A stretch of 64,000 nt of DNA from Trichosporon coremiiforme. Its lineage: Eukaryota; Basidiomycota; Tremellomycetes; Trichosporonales; Trichosporonaceae. Below the pieces are notes generated by a model. That model did not search any database and had not been told where the DNA came from. It worked only from the letters and a program-made list of their open reading frames with translations. Where the stretch lies: positions 186,001 to 250,000 of the forward strand of contig BCJJ01000028.1 of the NCBI GenBank assembly GCA_039545355.1, given 5' to 3'. Shown piece after piece: positions 1 through 12,569 of this stretch. A program made the position numbers and the translations under genes. Each line of letters starts with the position of its first letter. Position 1 is the first letter of the stretch.

Positions 1-1510
1 CTTCTCCACAATCGACCAGACGACGCTGGCCCACCGCCTGTAATCCGTGAGTGAGAGGCCCTCGAGCACACCCGGGTTGAGGAGGAGAGTGAGCGCGTCG
101 TTGAACTTGCCGGCAGTGGCGGAGCGCTGAGCGCGGGCGAGCAGGATCGTTATCCGACCCTCGTCCTCAAGGTCGGGTGATGTCAGAGCCATGCTCTCGT
201 GCAGGTCGGCGAGTTCTCCAGAGCCCATCATACCCCATAGTCCTGCCTGAGCCTGGTGCCATGAAGACATGCTGATCATGCGTGGAATGCTCTCCTCCGA
301 CTCTGCTTTCGTAGAGCTCACGGCGGTCCACAGCCGTCGGTATGCCATTGGAGCTGACTCGCCCAGGTCAGTCGCGGCGTTGATGGACCACAGTTCGTCT
401 GACGGCGTAGCTCCCTTCGCCAGTCTGCGCTCTGGCAGCGGGCCGCGCTTGACGTGCGGCACCTCATTCGGCGCCCATGCGGTCGACTCCATCTCCGTCG
501 TAAGACGGTACTTGAGACTGAGGCAGGAATCGAGGCACGTCTTGTCGCCCTGTTGCCGTGAGAGACGGATACCCTCCTCGACTGCTTCTCGCGCAGCATC
601 CAGGCCGCCGGTCGCGTACTTGAAGGCGGCGAGGTTCAGCAGTGCATGCTGATGCATGTACCGGTCGGAGGAAGGCACCTGATAGTCGTAGAACTGGCGC
701 AGAGCGAAGAGCGCACTTCCGTAGTCACCTGTCTGAGCTGAGGCCTGATGTGACGCCATGGCAGCGACGCGCTTGTCTCCGCCTTCGCGCACTTCACGGT
801 TTAGGCTCATGCCGACGCGCTTCGGCTCACCACGGACGCCACACCATTCCGCCGCATGTGCAGACAGCACGAGCGTTTCCTGAAACGACATCTTGCGCAG
901 CTTGATGAGCAGTGTTCGGAAGAAGAGACCGAGGGGAGAGCGGCGGTCGAGCGGTTCCGGCCCATCGATCGGCTCCTCGATATCCTCGCTGATGCGGTTG
1001 CGGATCTCACGCTCAATCGTGTCCACAAACGCGCATCCCTCTGTCACTTCGTGGAATTGTTCCGGCTGAAGTTAGCTATGCAAGCTCCATACAGCTTACG
1101 AATATGTCCATCCAGCTCGCGCCCGTTGCAGCTTCCTCAGCCTCGGCGCTGACGATCTGGCCACGGGACATCCGCTTGTCATTCAGACGCGCGACGATCA
1201 CAGCCTCCTTGACGATGAGCCGGTCAGTCTCCGCCTTCAGGCTTGCGAAAGTCGCGGGATTTGGGTTCACCTGACCGTTAGCTATAAAACTCCAAATTCC
1301 TTAGCTCACCTCAAGAACCTCCCGAGCGACGATCTCCAGAATGGCAGCGACGAACGTAGGCGAGTAAACATGGGTCGGGTGTCCATGATCGTTCACCGGT
1401 GTGGCCTTGACGACGAGCCAGGCGAGGGCGAGATGCAGTGGCAACTCTGGGTCGGGCAGTGGACCGAGCGACGCTGGCGGTGCATCGCGTGCTCGAAACG
1501 GTGAAAACAT
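1..1510 (-). CDS. APC5: Anaphase-promoting complex subunit 5 (N-terminal part, runs off the left edge)
   Basis: APC5 is a TPR-containing platform subunit of the APC/C, the ubiquitin ligase that drives mitotic exit in the nucleus. Three exons are visible: 1510-1310, 1270-1100 and 1065-1, joined by GT-AG introns at 1309-1271 and 1099-1066. Together they give 479 in-frame codons with no stop, and the 3' end lies outside the window. Recognition rests on the family signatures. An N-terminal helical segment reads LPLHLALAWLVVKA. The stretch SPLGLFFRTLLIKL is the typical APC5 motif. The APC5-type TPR core reads HALLNLAAFKYATGG, followed by AAREAVEEGIRLSRQQGDKT and a conserved CLDSCLSLKYRL. The start is the ATG at 1510, the first in-frame Met before the conserved helix. 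It is transcribed divergently from the phosphoesterase at 2331. The family match is by eye; I consider it strong. Confidence 0.85.
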
Positions 1511-2330
1511 GGTGGAAGGAGTGGTTGAGAGATGAACTGCGCGTCACAGGTCCACTGCGCGTCACAGGCCCAAAGGACGTGAAGGCCAGGCTGTGACCGT
1601 GAGCACAGAGATGACGTATTGCCATCTATGTGGCACCTGGTCGATCGCGCTGGGCACGGCAATCAAAGCAACCGTGGGAAGTAGTTTGAGCAAGGTGCCA
1701 ACGACTTGGTTGACCCGTTTTTCTTTTGCAAGCCGTTTCGCGATTGACCCCATGTAAACAAAATCGCGCTTCGCTTTACGTAATACGATTTGTTGGAGTG
1801 GAGGTGGCCAGACCTTAACAGCACACATGGGACGCTTGTCTGGTGAGTGGGTGGCCAGGTGGAGGGCGTTCGGACTGTGCTGGTGGTGCCTTGGGCGCCT
1901 TGGGCCGACAGGAGAGGGGCGCGGCGTGCATGTTGGGCCGTAGGCCCTTAGAATCTCCTCCAACTTTCGTTCGTGCGCGTCAACAAAACTTGCACTCAGC
2001 TCGTCGCGACGACGTTCACAACTTCATGATCACCTGGCTGCATCCTCAGACGTGCGGGACAAAGATACGCTTTGCACCGAACAAATCACTGAGCCACGCT
2101 GCATTCTATCACATCGCTTCGTCGCAACTGATGGCTGTCATGTCGTGTGTGGCTTGCATTAGGCGACATCACAGGATAAGAAATCAATTCAGGACACAGG
2201 GCCGTTAGCCAAATATCTGGGCCATCCTCACTACCTCCACCCACTACTACCACGTTCACCGCTCACAAGCCAGAGCCACAGACCATCCTTCTTCCCTTCG
2301 CCCACTTGTTGACATCAATCTCATCTGGCC
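1511..2330. other. Divergent intergenic region between APC5 and the phosphoesterase
   Basis: About 820 bases separating two divergent genes, so it must hold both promoters. An 89-codon minus-strand ORF starts at an ATG at 1827 and ends at 1562. Its third codon positions are not GC-biased like the real genes nearby and it matches no family I know, so I do not call it a gene. No clear TATA box was seen. Confidence 0.5.
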
Positions 2331-4285
2331 ATGGCTTACACTCCGAGGCCGCGGTCGCCCGTCAACCCCCATCACTCCGCCGTTCTGTCAAAACCGAGGA
2401 AATCGCGATGGCACGGTCGACCAGGCCAGCTCATGGCCCTCCGCTTCGGCTGGATTGTCCTCGTGGTCTGGTATGAGGTTAGTGACGCCCGTCAATGCCA
2501 TAGAGGCATTTAGAGCACAGCTGACAGCGCAGGTCGGAACAGTACGAGCCAGACCGCGTCGTGTGCACTAACGTCTTCCAGTTCTACAGCTCGCTCTCGA
2601 GCTGCCGCTTCCCCGACTCGACGCTCCGTGCAACCTCAGGCGGTGTCAAGCCGACGCACGTCGCCATCATCGCGGACCCGCACCTTCCTCATCCCGAGTT
2701 CTCCCACCCAGAAGAGAGCTCATCATGGGTGAACTCGATCAGGCAGGGGTTTGACGAGCTGTTCATGCGCAAAAGCTGGAGCATCCTGAACCGCATCGGA
2801 CGCATCGACGCCGTTGTCTTCCTTGGCGACATGTTGGACTATGGACGCGAGAAGATGACGGACGCTGAGTAGGACTCCGCAGTCGTCTCAGACGCTGACA
2901 CGATGGCAGGTATGACGACTACTTCAAACTGTTCAAGCGGATATTCTCGCCGTCGCGAGGGACGGAGATGTATTACCTACCTGGCAACTACGACATCCCC
3001 CTCGGCAACCCCGGCAATATGTTCGAGCAGGCGGCGAGGGCCAGAGCACGGTTCACGAACAACTACGGACCGCTGCACAGCGTTGTGAACGTCACGGGCC
3101 ACAGCTTTGTGCTTCTCGATTCGATCGGCCTGGTGCAGGAGGATTATCGACGGTATGGAGCAGAAGTCAACTTCGAAGAGTACACTGGCGACGACAGCAG
3201 TGTGATCGAGTTTATCAAGAGGATTCAGGCAGGTACGTTTCGTCGTGAGGAGAAGCTTTAGGCGCCAGACTGACGTAAAACTAGACCCCCTCCCGTCACC
3301 GATCGTGTTCTCCCACATCCCCCTGTCTCGACCAGAGTCCGCCAGGTGTGGCCCGCTACGAGAAGGACGCGAAGATGCGAAGATCAGAAAGGGCGTAGGT
3401 CCCGGCTACCAGAACCTGCTCGGCCGACAGACGAGCCACTTCATCGTCGACGCTATCGACCCTGTTGTTGTATTTAGCGGCGACGACCACGACTATTGCG
3501 ACATGGTCCACGCGGACACGGGCGTGCGCGAGGTCACCGTCAAGTCCTTCTCTCCGTCGACGGGCGTCAATCGGCCAGGCTTCCAGCTCCTCTCGCTCGT
3601 GCCGCCAGAAGCGAACATGACGACGTACGCCGACGTCCCTTGCATCCTCCCCGACCAAACCCACGTGTACTGGTGGGTGTACCTGCCCCTTGCCATCGTG
3701 ACGTGTGCGTGGCTGTTCCTTACGAACGCGCGCCAAGCGTGGGCACGGTCCGGGGCAGATCTCAAGGCCAAGGGAAGTGCGTACGGCACTAGCGACGAGA
3801 AGAAGACCATGCTGTCGTCGTGGGGCTCATCGACGCGGCTGCGGCACCAGGTCTCTGGCCCGTCGTCTCCACTCGTCAGCCCGCGAATGAACACCGACGA
3901 CCCAGAGCAGGGACAGGTCTATGGCGTCTCGCCAATCGGCTCCCGGCAGTCATCGCACTTAGACCTGACAGATCAGTCAGTAATCCGGCGGACGAGCAGC
4001 GGTGCGTCTCTCTTACCAAATGGCGGAGGGATGAGTGCGCCGCGCAACATCACGCTTCCCCGCATCAAGTCGGCGACGGACTGGGCATCAGAAGCGAAGA
4101 AGGACAAGCCCGTGCTCAACCTCATGCTCAACCCCGGGGCGAAGCGCAGCCGCGCACGCGCGATCGGGAGGTGGATCTGGCGCTCCCGCCGCTCAGTCCT
4201 CGTCCGCACGTGGACCGAGATGATAACCATCTTCGCACCCGCACTCCTGGTCTGGATCGGCCTCAACGCACTCTTCTTCTTGTAG
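2331..4285 (+). CDS. Cdc1/Ted1-type metallophosphoesterase, ER membrane (GPI-anchor remodelling family)
   Basis: Four exons (2331-2477, 2582-2868, 2910-3232, 3285-4285) join in frame to 585 residues. Introns are GT-AG with CTAAC or CTGAC branch sites. Calcineurin-like phosphoesterase motifs appear in order: ADPHL, FLGDMLDYG, PGNYD, FSHIPL and SGDDHDYC. The phrase VGPGYQNLL, followed by TSHFIVDAIDPVVVFSGDDH, is characteristic of the Cdc1/MPPE1 (PGAP5) family. That family removes ethanolamine phosphate from GPI-anchor mannose in ER-exit compartments. A hydrophobic segment near the N-terminus (LRFGWIVLVVWY), one after the catalytic domain (VYLPLAIVTCAWLFL) and one at the extreme C-terminus (APALLVWIGLNALFFL) fit an ER membrane protein with a long Ser-rich cytosolic loop. 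Oddity: the usual GNHD motif reads GNYD. Cdc1 and Ted1 orthologues cannot be separated by eye, so no symbol is given. Confidence 0.85.
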
Positions 4286-7200
4286 ATTGTAATTGGACAC
4301 TTCTGGCCCGCGCGACACGCATGTATTCTACTAATTCATCGTCTCCGTTGATCCCCAGCTTTAACCGTGTCCGCCTGCCGCAGTCCGCGGAGAAAGTTGG
4401 CCACGCTGCCGAACGGGCGCCAGCCAGCGTCGTATCCGGTGCCGACGCAGTTGTTGCCGTCTCACCGAGGGTAAGAATCAGCCAACCTCGCTGCGGAACT
4501 CGCTCGGGCACATACCAGGCCAGCGTCGCAGCTCCCACGTCGAAGCGCCCTCTCCCACGTCTCCCTGCGATCTGGCGTGTCAGCCGCGGCACAGGTGACG
4601 CAGGTGCTTCGACGAGGAGGGCCAGTGATACAGGAGGGCCGTGGTCCTCGCAGCCAGGCCGAAGGAGCCAGACGGCAAGCGAAAGCGAACACATAAGTAC
4701 GCAAGCAGCTGCGCCGTGGCTGCATCGACAACGTCGAGACGTCGAGTGAGTCTTGCTGATGTACGTGCGGGATAGTTGACAGAATGTAAGCCGCTAGAGT
4801 GGCAGAGAGCGCCTTGTCGCAGCTCCCGGCTATTCTCCGTTCAGTCAGGTAGGGCATGGTGTGCGCAGAAGACGACAGGGACTGTGATGGCCTGGCAGTC
4901 GAACGGAACGTGGACTTGAGAAGTGTCGTGCACCCCTATGGTGCCGGGCGTTCAGCGATAGAGCTGACACCGTGATCTTGGCGACCGCGTTCATTAGTCG
5001 TCTCTCTGCGACTGAGCATCCGGTGGCCAGTTACATCGACAAGGCTCGGAACAATAGCGTACACTCCTAGCCTGGGAAGAAGGAGAGGACGGCGGAGCGG
5101 CCTGCGGCTTATGACCGCGGAATAGTGCGGTTCGTGATCGCCGATGCCCGCGAGCTCTGTCGGCAGCCAACTTGTCAGCGGACTCAAGAGACGGGGTTCA
5201 TGTCTGTTGTCACTGTTGTCACCTTGAAGTCCATCAGCCAATGTCGTGAGTTGCATGTGAGTCGGGTCTTTGTTGTGTGTGTCCTCAGGCGACATGGCGA
5301 ATGCTGACGACATCGAGCCAGACAGTCGAAGACGTGGCCAGTGCTCAAGCCGACAGCAAGCAGAGCGGGATCGAACAAAAAGGCTAGATGCAAGATGAGT
5401 CCACGAGTTATTGTTGCGATGGTACTCGAGGCGATTGGCGAACAACATGCCTCTGAAGAGCGCCGGATTGTCGTCGCGGTCTTCTTTACCCGTTTCCAAG
5501 GGCCAAGGCTTGCGGATCAGTGATCATACTGCGTTGTCAGTCTGATCTTCAGCTAAATTCTGGTGCGGAACAATATAGAAGCGTTGCCCAATGAACTGGG
5601 GACTTGATGAGAAAGTGAGGAAATGGAAGATAGACATAAGAAAGGAGGAGAGGGGGAGGGGGAGAGGTTCGTCGATGAGACCGGGGGCACCGCGGTCGGC
5701 ATGGGGAGCTGCCCTCTAGTCCGATCACACGCCACCCACTGATCCAGCAACGTCAACTGAGGAGCCTCGTCTACATCAACACACAGTCATGTCTGAATGC
5801 GTAATGCCCCTCGCTTGGACTCTTCGGCATAAGACTGGTGATTCTCTCCATCGCTGCACATCACAGGTGGTCGTCGCGGCTGGTCGTCGCGGCCGTCTCG
5901 ACGCCAAGAGTTTTGAGCCGTAATCTTGCAGAGCCGCACGCCGCCACAGGGAAGATCACTGGAGCTATCATTACAGTCACCGTCTTGTCGCAGCAATGAC
6001 CGTGAGCGTTCTTAGCGGGGTAGTCGGACCGCGCTCCCCGAGATTACGTCGGTCCGCGTCTCCCGTGCTCATCCTCGGCGCAGCCGGCAAACCGATGATC
6101 GGCTCCAGCGTCCTAAAGAGAACTCACAGCTTCTGACCTCGGAGTCACAAGACAAGCAGGATCTGTCATTGGCGCCTGGAGTGGAGTCACTTGCGCGTGC
6201 GTAAAAGCTGATTTCGATAGAGAGAATGAGCTTCTGTTGACCTTACCATCGACGACCGGCACGAGGGCTATACCCGTCAAAAGCGTTCGGCAAGCAGTCA
6301 TCGGCTCAATTGTTATCGGGCGGTGTTCTTCATCGTCCCCGTCGACCGACCGAGGATCGCGGCTATGAGAAGGTAGCCGCTGTTGATCAAGTTTCTAAAC
6401 ATGGTGAGTGTGGTCCAGATGGTCATTTCAATGTTGTTCGCATGCTTAAACGCCCGGCAGCGCCGTAGAAGGGACGGTTGGACCCCACCGCAGGGAAGAA
6501 AGTCAGTCACGAGATGCGGACGCCTTCGCTTTGTACGCACTTAAACTCCTGGCAATTCGCTGCGCCAAGATGTTACACGAGCAGTGCAACGGCGGAGAGA
6601 CGCCCTGAGGGAGTCCAAGTCCAATTGAGTCTCGATGCGGTGAGCCCCGTTCAGCGGATACTTGCGGTGAGTGCGGCTTGGGGCCAGACTGGTCAAAGGA
6701 CCTCGGTCGACCTCGGCCCAGCCGCAGACTCAGCAGACAAACAGAGAAGATGATACACTTCATCCTTTGTCTCTATCATCTTCGCTCTCGCTGTCACCGT
6801 TTCTTTCCCCTCGGTCCCTAACACTATATCTCCGTTCCTATCTCCGCAGCGCTGCACGACACCTAAACTGTAATGCTCGCAGCAGCAAACTGGGCAGCAG
6901 AAAACATCCTGTGAGTTTGCTCTCGCCTATCGAGCTTCGTTTCGAGTCGGCCCTTGTGCACAGCTCACATCCGCGCACATGCTGGATCTCGTGCATAACC
7001 AGATCCAGAGGTACATCGGGCAGTGCACGAGTATCAACCTCGGGCATCGCTCTACCACATTTTGGATTCGCGTACCTGCAGCGACCTTGCGTTTCCCGGA
7101 CCGTCGCTCCGGCCTCATGAGCGTCATGCTGCCAAGATCTTTACAAACCTTCCATCGCCGATGTCGTAAGACAGCGTCAGTCAACGTCAGGCAGCGCGGC

Positions 7201-7404
7201 CCAGTGATATCAGTCAAGAGTAGGACCCGCTTCTGTGAACCTACTGCACATTCGTTTAATCATTCCGTATTAGTCGCAGACAATCATATAGCTCTTACAG
7301 CCTACAGTGTTACCGTGTAACGTCGACCATATGCAACAAGTTTATCGAGCCCACCATGTGTTGATGAGTCATGGACAAGGGTTTGAGGCAATCGAGTGAG
7401 GGGC

Positions 7405-7405
<1 letters not shown>

Positions 7406-7456
<51 letters not shown>
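7406..7456. repeat. (TG)n microsatellite, about 25 units
   Basis: An uninterrupted TG run of 51 bases, directly readable in the sequence, inside the gene-poor region. It creates spurious poly-Cys/Val and Thr/His ORFs on the two strands. Confidence 0.98.
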
Positions 7457-7457
<1 letters not shown>

Positions 7458-8146
7458 GGCGTCGTTAGTCTCCTCACGACGATCATTGTTGCCACCGTTC
7501 TTCCCTGCTTTCATCACTTACTCATAATCACTTCCCAGTCACCTGTCTCTCAATCATGGCCCCATCTAAAGACCCCTACAAGTCCTCCCGACCAGCAATC
7601 TCCCGCGCCTCTCTCGGCCGCGTGCCCCTCATGGTCACCGTGAAGCGAGGGTAGCGAGCGTCAGCCAGTAAAAGCGGTGAGCAAACAATAGTAGCAGGTA
7701 CTACTGTCGCGCGCAGGGACGACGCGGCTCGCACCGCCTGCTCGTCCTCAGAGAAGGTGACATCCCCGATGACGCCAGGAGACGACTTCTCGTCACGGTC
7801 GCTGAGTGGGGCGGCGGAGGCAGGTCGATCCGAAGTGCGGGGCTCGATCGATCGGAACGGCCTGGTATGAAGGTACGTTCTGCCGTGCCGGGCGCTGGGT
7901 GCTGCGCTCGCTCCGTTTCCCGGGGGGGCTGTGTGCCCGTGCCGTACGTGCACCAGAGAAGCTCGGAGCGGAGGATCTGGCTCGTGGAGCCTGGAAAGTC
8001 AGTGCCACGGTGCCCGGACCCGCTGGTCCCTGCTCGGACCTGGGAAACGGACACAGCTTGCGCTTGTGCTTATTTTTCCGCAAAGCGGAGCGTGATGTGC
8101 GCGTCGTCGTCCCATCTTCCTCGGCTCTGGAGCTGAAGAGAGCTAT

Positions 8147-8217
8147 TCCGACGGAACTCTAATCGCGTTCTGAGAATGATGACCGAGCAACATTCCGTGA
8201 TTAGAGTTTCCGTCGGA
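8147..8217. repeat. Imperfect inverted repeat (hairpin-forming, 18-19 bp arms)
   Basis: The left arm, 8147-8164, begins TCCGACGGAA. The right arm, 8199-8217, is its reverse complement with a single inserted base. The arms are separated by 34 bases. No transposase or target-site duplication is seen, so it may be a small palindrome or the remnant of a MITE. Confidence 0.8.
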
Positions 8218-11200
8218 GCGCGTCTTGCTGAGCTGACGCTGGTCCTGTGCTGCTCTCTCGTTAAGCTCACACACTGAGCACCCGCCTTGCAAGCGATGAC
8301 TGATGACTCTTGAGAGCGCAGCGCACGGCGCGGAGCAGGATGGAGCGCCTCGACCGCAGTGCCCTTCAATGATTCAGCACATTCAATGCCGCCAGAACCT
8401 TCGAACCTGTGGCATTCACAGTTCGGAAGAGCGGACACTGTCAAACTCTGAGTGACGTTCCGTTCTGTAAGATTCTCCAAATGAGCGAAGCCCCGAGCCT
8501 AGCTGTCTGGATGAATTCGAACCCGCACATCGCGCTCACAGAGTGTTCGCGATCCGCTCGCCAGCGCAGAAGTCGTACTCCAGAGTCATGAGTGGCAGGT
8601 GTCCGGGACATCCGAGAGATATCCGGTTCCTTGTCCTCGTGCCTATCCCTTTGTGCGCTCTGCCAGTACCACCAACAGACACTCGCCGAATGCCGAGTGG
8701 CCCATTTCCGCATGCACAACGCCCTGCACATCACGCCGTAATGGGACCGGCGATCCTGTCTCGGAGCAGGGCGAAGGGGCTGCAGGGGCAGGGCATGCAT
8801 GGGCGATCATTGCGGGTTGCAGATCCCGCAAAAGATATAGCGGATTCTGGCAATCCGCTGTCTCTTCGGATCGCTTCAGACAGTGCCTTCGTTTGTGGCA
8901 CATTGGGGGGATTGTCGAGCAAGCCAGTGTAGTGACGAATCTGTGGTGAGCGCAATTCTACGCATGGAGGAGCGTTCGCTCTTTTCATTGGCGTCGTACG
9001 CAAGTCCACGATCCTGTCATCACAATGGAACATATCAGTAGCGTTTGCGTGTGTTCGGACTGCCCCTTCAACTCTAAGCGCTGTCCTGTCGAGTGAGAAG
9101 CACGCTCCGCTGTCGCAAGGGTGACCACCTCCGCACTGTCGTAATGTCGTTACTGTCGAACTGACACCGGGACCCACTTTTATATGCTTCGCAGCCCTCG
9201 CTTTAACGGGGTCCCAGTCGTCAAGTGGAACGACCGCTCCCCCCTTGTGAGCCGTGCTCACGGCCACCTAAACAGTCACCCCGGATACACTCTCAACACA
9301 CTCGGATTGACGCACTCGAGGATGTTGCAGGACAAAGGCGATGGCCCATGCGCAAGTGTACAAATGCAGTGTACTGGTGCATCCGCGGACTGATGCGCCG
9401 TCTCCGTAGTGCATTTCTCCGTTCCGGCGTCGCTGAAACGCTACGCCGGTACTCTTAGGAGTTGCGCCTCAAGCCGTACCAATGTAACAGTGTGCCACGC
9501 CAGCCTAGCTCCATCGCGCGGATCGCCCGGAATAGTCCAGTGTCAGCATGTCATGCACGGCTGTTCAGCGGTAGTCCGGTTGTCCGGCGATTTTTCCACG
9601 GCGTTTCCGTGGTTCGAAAGTCAGCGCCGTCTCCTCGGCGCGTCAGACCTCGCGGCCGTTCTCGTCACCGGCCCATGCCCGACGATACGCATGCTGCACA
9701 CACGTTCGCTTGTGGACCGCACGGTGCATGCTTTGCCGAGGATCGTCCAAGGAAGGTATTGCAGGGCTCCATCGAGGAATAGAGGAGTCGCCGAGGGACT
9801 GGCAGGGTGAAGTCTTGAGGTCCTGGACTTCTCTGCAAGATCTCAGCCAGCGGCAGCTCGCACGGCTGGGTTGAATCGAACGAGCTCCTTAGGGCCGCAC
9901 ACTGGCGAGTCGTCTTCTGCAATTGAGTAGGATAGTCACCTCGGTCTTGCTGCGATGGGGCTTGCGCGAAGAGTGGTACGCAAGCAAAGTCTGCTGACCG
10001 GTTGGGCGGTATGCTGACCTTTTCGAGGAGATATTTCTGTGGATGTCGGAGTGCTCCGGGAAGGAGGAGTTATATCCATTGCTCCGCAGTGCCCGATACA
10101 GTTAGACGGAGCCCAGGCGGACATTTCGGTAGCGATCACATCATAAATTCAGTCAGCCGTGTGGCGGCGAACTCGTTGGTGGATCGGGGGTCAACCTCGG
10201 TTCCTGTACCAGATTCCGCTAGTCGCTAGTCGCTTCTGCCGTGAGGCTGGGCACGCTGGCCACTCAACAGCAAGCATACAGCGCAGTTAATAGCGTTTCA
10301 CCAGTTGCAGCGCTGCGGATAGAAGTGCACCGGACTGCAAGGCATGCACCGCTGCACAACGTGGCGGAGGATCTCGTCTCCGCCTCAGTGGTCCAGTTCC
10401 TGGGCCGTCCTGGGCCAAAAGGCAGATGCTGGCACATTGAGGGGACCACCCCAGTGATCCGAGCCCATGTTCGGTCAGCTGCCGACATGTATGTCACCGA
10501 TGCATCAAAAGCTGCGTTACGGGAATGCTAAGAACTTTGCGAAGGAAAGGAAGCACGCCTAAACGGGCTCGAGGACGTTGCTCCGCGTCTGCTCCCCACG
10601 TTTCGTTGAGTTTCGGCGCTCGGCCCGCCCGGCTGCAGCACACCGCAGAAGTCCGCAAACGGCCGCCCCCGGGCCCAGAAAGCTTCTCGGCTGCCCCCTG
10701 TAGTGGAGTGGCAGGCGTCGACGCCGTAATATTACACAAAACGCCTGCAGTGGGGCCTGGAGGAACGTTCCGAGGGACGCATCATTGCGTGCAACCCACA
10801 CCGCCGAGCACCATTGTACTCTGCGGAAAGGAATGCGGCGGCGGAGAGGTCACCGACGCCGCTCGGGCTGCCCCGAAGGGATCGAGGGGATTGAAAAGTC
10901 GCGAAGCAGATCAAAGGGAGCCGGCGAATGCTTTGTGGTCTGCGCGCGCTGGACGCGTTCCGACAACCCTAAACCTAGTAACGTCCGCTCCGGATCTGTC
11001 TGGTGTCTTGGACGCTGTCGTATCACGAATCCGCATGCTCTCCGGTACCAAGAATAGAACTGAAGGCGGGTTCCACAGATGGCGCTGGATTGATTCATTT
11101 CGGCCGCGCATTCAACCATTCATCTCTCGTCCGTTGCGCCGATGCGCCGGCTCCATGACTCCATGGCTCCATATGTTCGTGCTGCTTGGCGCCACGCATG

Positions 11201-12569
11201 ACGCGGCGGCATACGGTCCGCGGCTCCTTTAGCTTGGATGCAGCTACGCAAGGTGCGAAGGTGCTTATCTGGGTGGGGTCCGTCCAACTTCCGGTTCGTG
11301 GTGGTGGGTGGCCGTCGGATGCAAGCAAATCCGAACCGGAAGCAATACGTATGGGTGAAAGTGCCACATTCCCCGTCCCAAGGAGCATCCTTTGGGCTGA
11401 ACCGAACGCTGATCCTGGAGGCAGGCGCTGGGCCGCCTCGTCAGTCACGGGGCCAGGTGAAGGCTGCACCAGCTTGGCAAGAGGCGAATGCGGTGATGAT
11501 CGCAAACATGCAAAGCCCTCGATGCCTCGCTACATTCACTGGCCCAGCCTTTCAGGAAAGGTTGCGTCAGGTCGCATCAGCTGAGACGACAAGGTTGGGT
11601 GCACGCGCGCGGCCCTGGGCGAGCCTGAGCCTGGAAGCTTGGAAAGCTGGAGCAGAAAGAGGAAACACCGATAGAGAGCCAGAAACGGAGAATTGCGTCG
11701 CTGCGCGGGCGAGTCGCGATGCCCGCGCGGGTGCTGCTCCTCAGTCCCTCCATGTCTTCAGTGACCCCGGGAGCACCCTGCTCGCTCGAATTGGACGCTG
11801 CGGCCAGGTCACGGCCCCTCAGGTCCCGCGGGCCCGAAAAGGAGAGCAGGGTGCTTGCTGCCCGACACCACTCCGAGGATTTCCCAGTTTAAAGTGTCCG
11901 CGAAACTACACCGCGTCGGTTTTCTCGGTGTTCTTGTGCCACACCAGGCGACGCGAGACAGGCCCGCACGGCTCTCCCCGGCTTTGCGTCCAAGGGGGGT
12001 CCGAAATGCCATGGTTGATACATCATCGTGCTTCCAGGCCAAGAGGCGCCGGCTGCGGAAATCTAGTTGATACAGTCTCTAGTGCGGGCCAAGCGAAGGA
12101 TCCCCAGAGCATGGTGTATGCGGTTTCGGGTCGAGAGAGGGTCGAGGGTCCTTGGGTGGGGAGGTGCCTGGGGATCTGGGGTGTCACGGGGCAAGGGGAT
12201 GAAAAAGTCGGGGACAGCGGGGACTGCAGAGCGAGCAGCAGATCTTGAATCAGCAGTCGCTTAGAGGCGTTCCCAGTGCCAGATGCGAGGGTAACCGGAA
12301 GATAGAGTCGAACAGAGACGGAAACGAGATACGGGAGCGAGTGGCTTAGGTGCGGGCGCGCGGGAGTCTATGCGTGTCGCTTGAAATTGAAGGGGCGGAG
12401 GGTGGTCGAGATCAGAGCTGGTAGTATACACTTCAATCGTCCATGTCGAGGTTGCGAGCAAAGGCAGGCGATGAATTTTTCGAGTTCTTGTAATATGATC
12501 CTTTCAGGAAATGAATCGGGGTATTGTTTTGAGTTGACTGAGCGCGCGAGGCCAGCGGGGCTTTGAGGC

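Larger units (their letters stand above)
4286..12569. other. 8.3-kb stretch with no supportable protein gene
   Basis: No ORF here shows a recognisable domain, a consistent codon bias or an exon chain that survives inspection. The long ORFs, including one of 336 codons at 11238-12248, overlap open frames on both strands, as expected in GC-rich non-coding DNA. A pyrimidine-rich block near 6765-6830 is followed by an ATG at 6873 and a good donor (GTGAGT at 6911). All three frames after possible acceptors near 7002-7010 are partly open, so a small unannotated transcript is possible but unproven. The stretch also holds a TG microsatellite and an inverted repeat, listed separately. Confidence 0.5.

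Noticed and set aside
1562..1963. 133-codon minus-strand ORF upstream of APC5
   Set aside because: Starts at a TTG. The ATG-based part is 89 codons without the local codon bias, and it lies in the APC5 promoter or leader.
7302..7643. Poly-(Thr-His) and poly-(Cys-Val) ORFs
   Set aside because: Translations of the TG microsatellite.
11238..12248. 336-codon plus-strand ORF in the gene desert
   Set aside because: No domain, no codon bias, Trp/Arg/Gly-rich composition and overlapping ORFs in other frames; looks like chance in GC-rich DNA.
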